From NCBI GenBank assembly GCA_965216025.1, contig CBDCEX010000014.1:186001-250000 (forward strand): a DNA stretch of 64,000 bases, in the 5' to 3' direction. The notes below the pieces were generated by a model, which was given only the letters and a program-made list of their open reading frames with translations, ran no database searches and was not told the origin of the DNA. Shown one piece after another: positions 63,298 to 64,000 of the stretch (position 1 is its first letter; the number at the start of each line of letters is the position of its first letter). The position numbers and the translations under genes are program-made. Source of the DNA: JADFQT01 sp965216025. GTDB taxonomy: Bacteria; Chloroflexota; Dehalococcoidia; Lucifugimonadales; UBA3495.

Positions 63298-63848
63298 ATA
63301 CCAGGTTTCCGGTATTCGAGGGCTCTATGGAGAATGTGGTTGGGGTCCTTTCTAACAAGGATGTGGTAGTGGCCATGGGTGAGGGGCGACTTCAACCGGG
63401 GGATAAGGTAACCGGCTTCTTACTGACGGCTTTCTTCGTGCCCGAAACCAAAACCATCAGCAGCACGTTTGCCGAAATGCAGCGTAACGGATATGGAATG
63501 GTCTCGACCGTGGACGAATTCGGCGGTATTACTGGTCTGGCTACCTTGATGCAGCTTTTGGAAGTTATCGTAGGGGCGGTGGCCGACGAGGGCACCGCCC
63601 CTGAAGAGCTTTATACCAAAATTGGCGAAAACACCTACTCTTTTGACGCGGGTATTGGTATTACCGAGATAAACGAGGAGTTGCAATTGAATTTGCCGGA
63701 AGGAGAGTATCAAACCGTGGCCGGATTTCTCCTGTCCCAGCTGGGCTATATTCTTGAGCGAGCAGAGATAGTCGATTACGGCGCGCTGAGGTTCATCATC
63801 AGGAAGATGGACGGCGTTAGGATAGAAACCGTGGAGGTGATTCGGTAG
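63297..63848 (+). pseudogene. CorC/HlyC (CNNM-like) protein, C-terminal fragment
   Basis: About 183 residues in one clean frame: HTRFPVFEGSMENVVGVLSN, then VPETKTISSTFAEMQRNGYG and VDEFGGITGLATLMQLLEVI (second CBS domain), and the transporter-associated domain with INEELQLNLPEGEYQTVAGF and LLSQLGYI. The membrane DUF21/CNNM domain and the first CBS half are missing. The fragment has no start codon of its own; it is joined to the kinase fragment. Confidence 0.85.
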
Positions 63849-63951
63849 GAATCCCCTAACCCAACAGTTACCGGATGCCGCCATTCCAGCCAATTCGTCG
63901 GCCAAGATGGTCGACTCCGAAAGGGGAGAAAGCGTTAGATTTCGTTACCAG

Positions 63952-63980
63952 GCCCCCCGAAAGGGGGCAATTGGGTTTTT
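63952..63980 (+). terminator. Possible intrinsic terminator after the CorC fragment
   Basis: Stem GCCCCC/GGGGGC around CGAAA at 63952-63968, then AATTGGG and TTTTT at 63976-63980. The U-tract is a little distant from the stem. Confidence 0.45.
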
Positions 63981-64000
63981 CAACACCTTGCAGCAACTGG

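Noticed and set aside
62913..63848. A 311-codon plus-strand frame treated as one gene
   Set aside because: Its first 128 codons are an out-of-frame reading of the kinase; only the part from 63297 is real (CorC/HlyC tail).
1..64000. CRISPR arrays, tRNA or rRNA genes
   Set aside because: No regularly spaced direct repeats and no cloverleaf or rRNA-like sequence were found on reading both strands.

Overview
The window most resembles a Chloroflexota (Dehalococcoidia / SAR202-like) genome. The pointers are six luciferase-like flavin monooxygenases, a Rieske oxygenase, two cupin families, a long dipeptide-type ABC transporter, and a protein kinase with a GEGG-Q-KKVYL glycine loop that I associate with this lineage. 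The taxonomy is inference from gene content; there is no rRNA, tRNA or CRISPR array in the window.

Layout. (1) 1-2640: the 3' part of an OGG1-type DNA glycosylase, a GC-rich stretch without genes, and wrecks of IS1380-like and IS21 (IstB) transposition genes. (2) 3092-8487, minus strand: a tightly overlapping five-gene cassette (unknown protein, Walker-A-less ATPase relative, BrxC/BrxD-type P-loop ATPase, unknown protein, SNF2 helicase). It looks like an undescribed relative of the BREX defence ATPase modules and is the best candidate for a new system here. (3) 8798-11844: an IS1380 transposase gene split at a CTAG by a fold-back pair of IS701-like fragments and a 179-bp MITE. (4) 12042-19382: a catabolic region (VOC protein, bicupin, Rieske oxygenase, zinc alcohol dehydrogenase, EutA-like ATPase, cupin fragment, OsmC protein). 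Several of its genes carry a single stop or frameshift. The OsmC gene has an in-frame TGA exactly at the second redox cysteine, followed by a GC-rich hairpin with a GU loop, so it may be a selenoprotein. (5) 19806-28129: two MFS transporters, a deaminase, a luciferase-like monooxygenase, a small cupin, a D-2-hydroxyacid dehydrogenase and an aminotransferase. (6) 28245-31499: IS630 and IS66 copies sitting in the 3' end of one small exported-protein gene. (7) 32137-39356, minus: a complete dipeptide/nickel-type ABC transporter operon. (8) 39788-57381: MITE copies, a radical-SAM-like protein lacking its cluster cysteines, more luciferase-like monooxygenases, an amidohydrolase, an NHL-repeat protein, a Nudix hydrolase, a carboxymuconolactone-decarboxylase-like protein, an FMN hydroxyacid dehydrogenase and a broken NIPSNAP gene. 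(9) 57505-64000: a BNR-repeat protein, two nearly identical IS66 copies with visible 8-bp target duplications, an amidase fragment, and a protein kinase gene broken by an early stop, an IS66 insertion and a join to the tail of a CorC/HlyC-type protein.

How it fits together. The intact enzymes (flavin monooxygenases, cupins, VOC, FMN hydroxyacid dehydrogenase, hydroxyacid dehydrogenase, amidohydrolase, MFS and ABC uptake) suit a scavenger of oxidised or recalcitrant organic matter and peptides. The region is under heavy insertion by at least five IS families and three MITE-like repeats, several of which use CTAG targets, and a good part of the catabolic repertoire is decaying.
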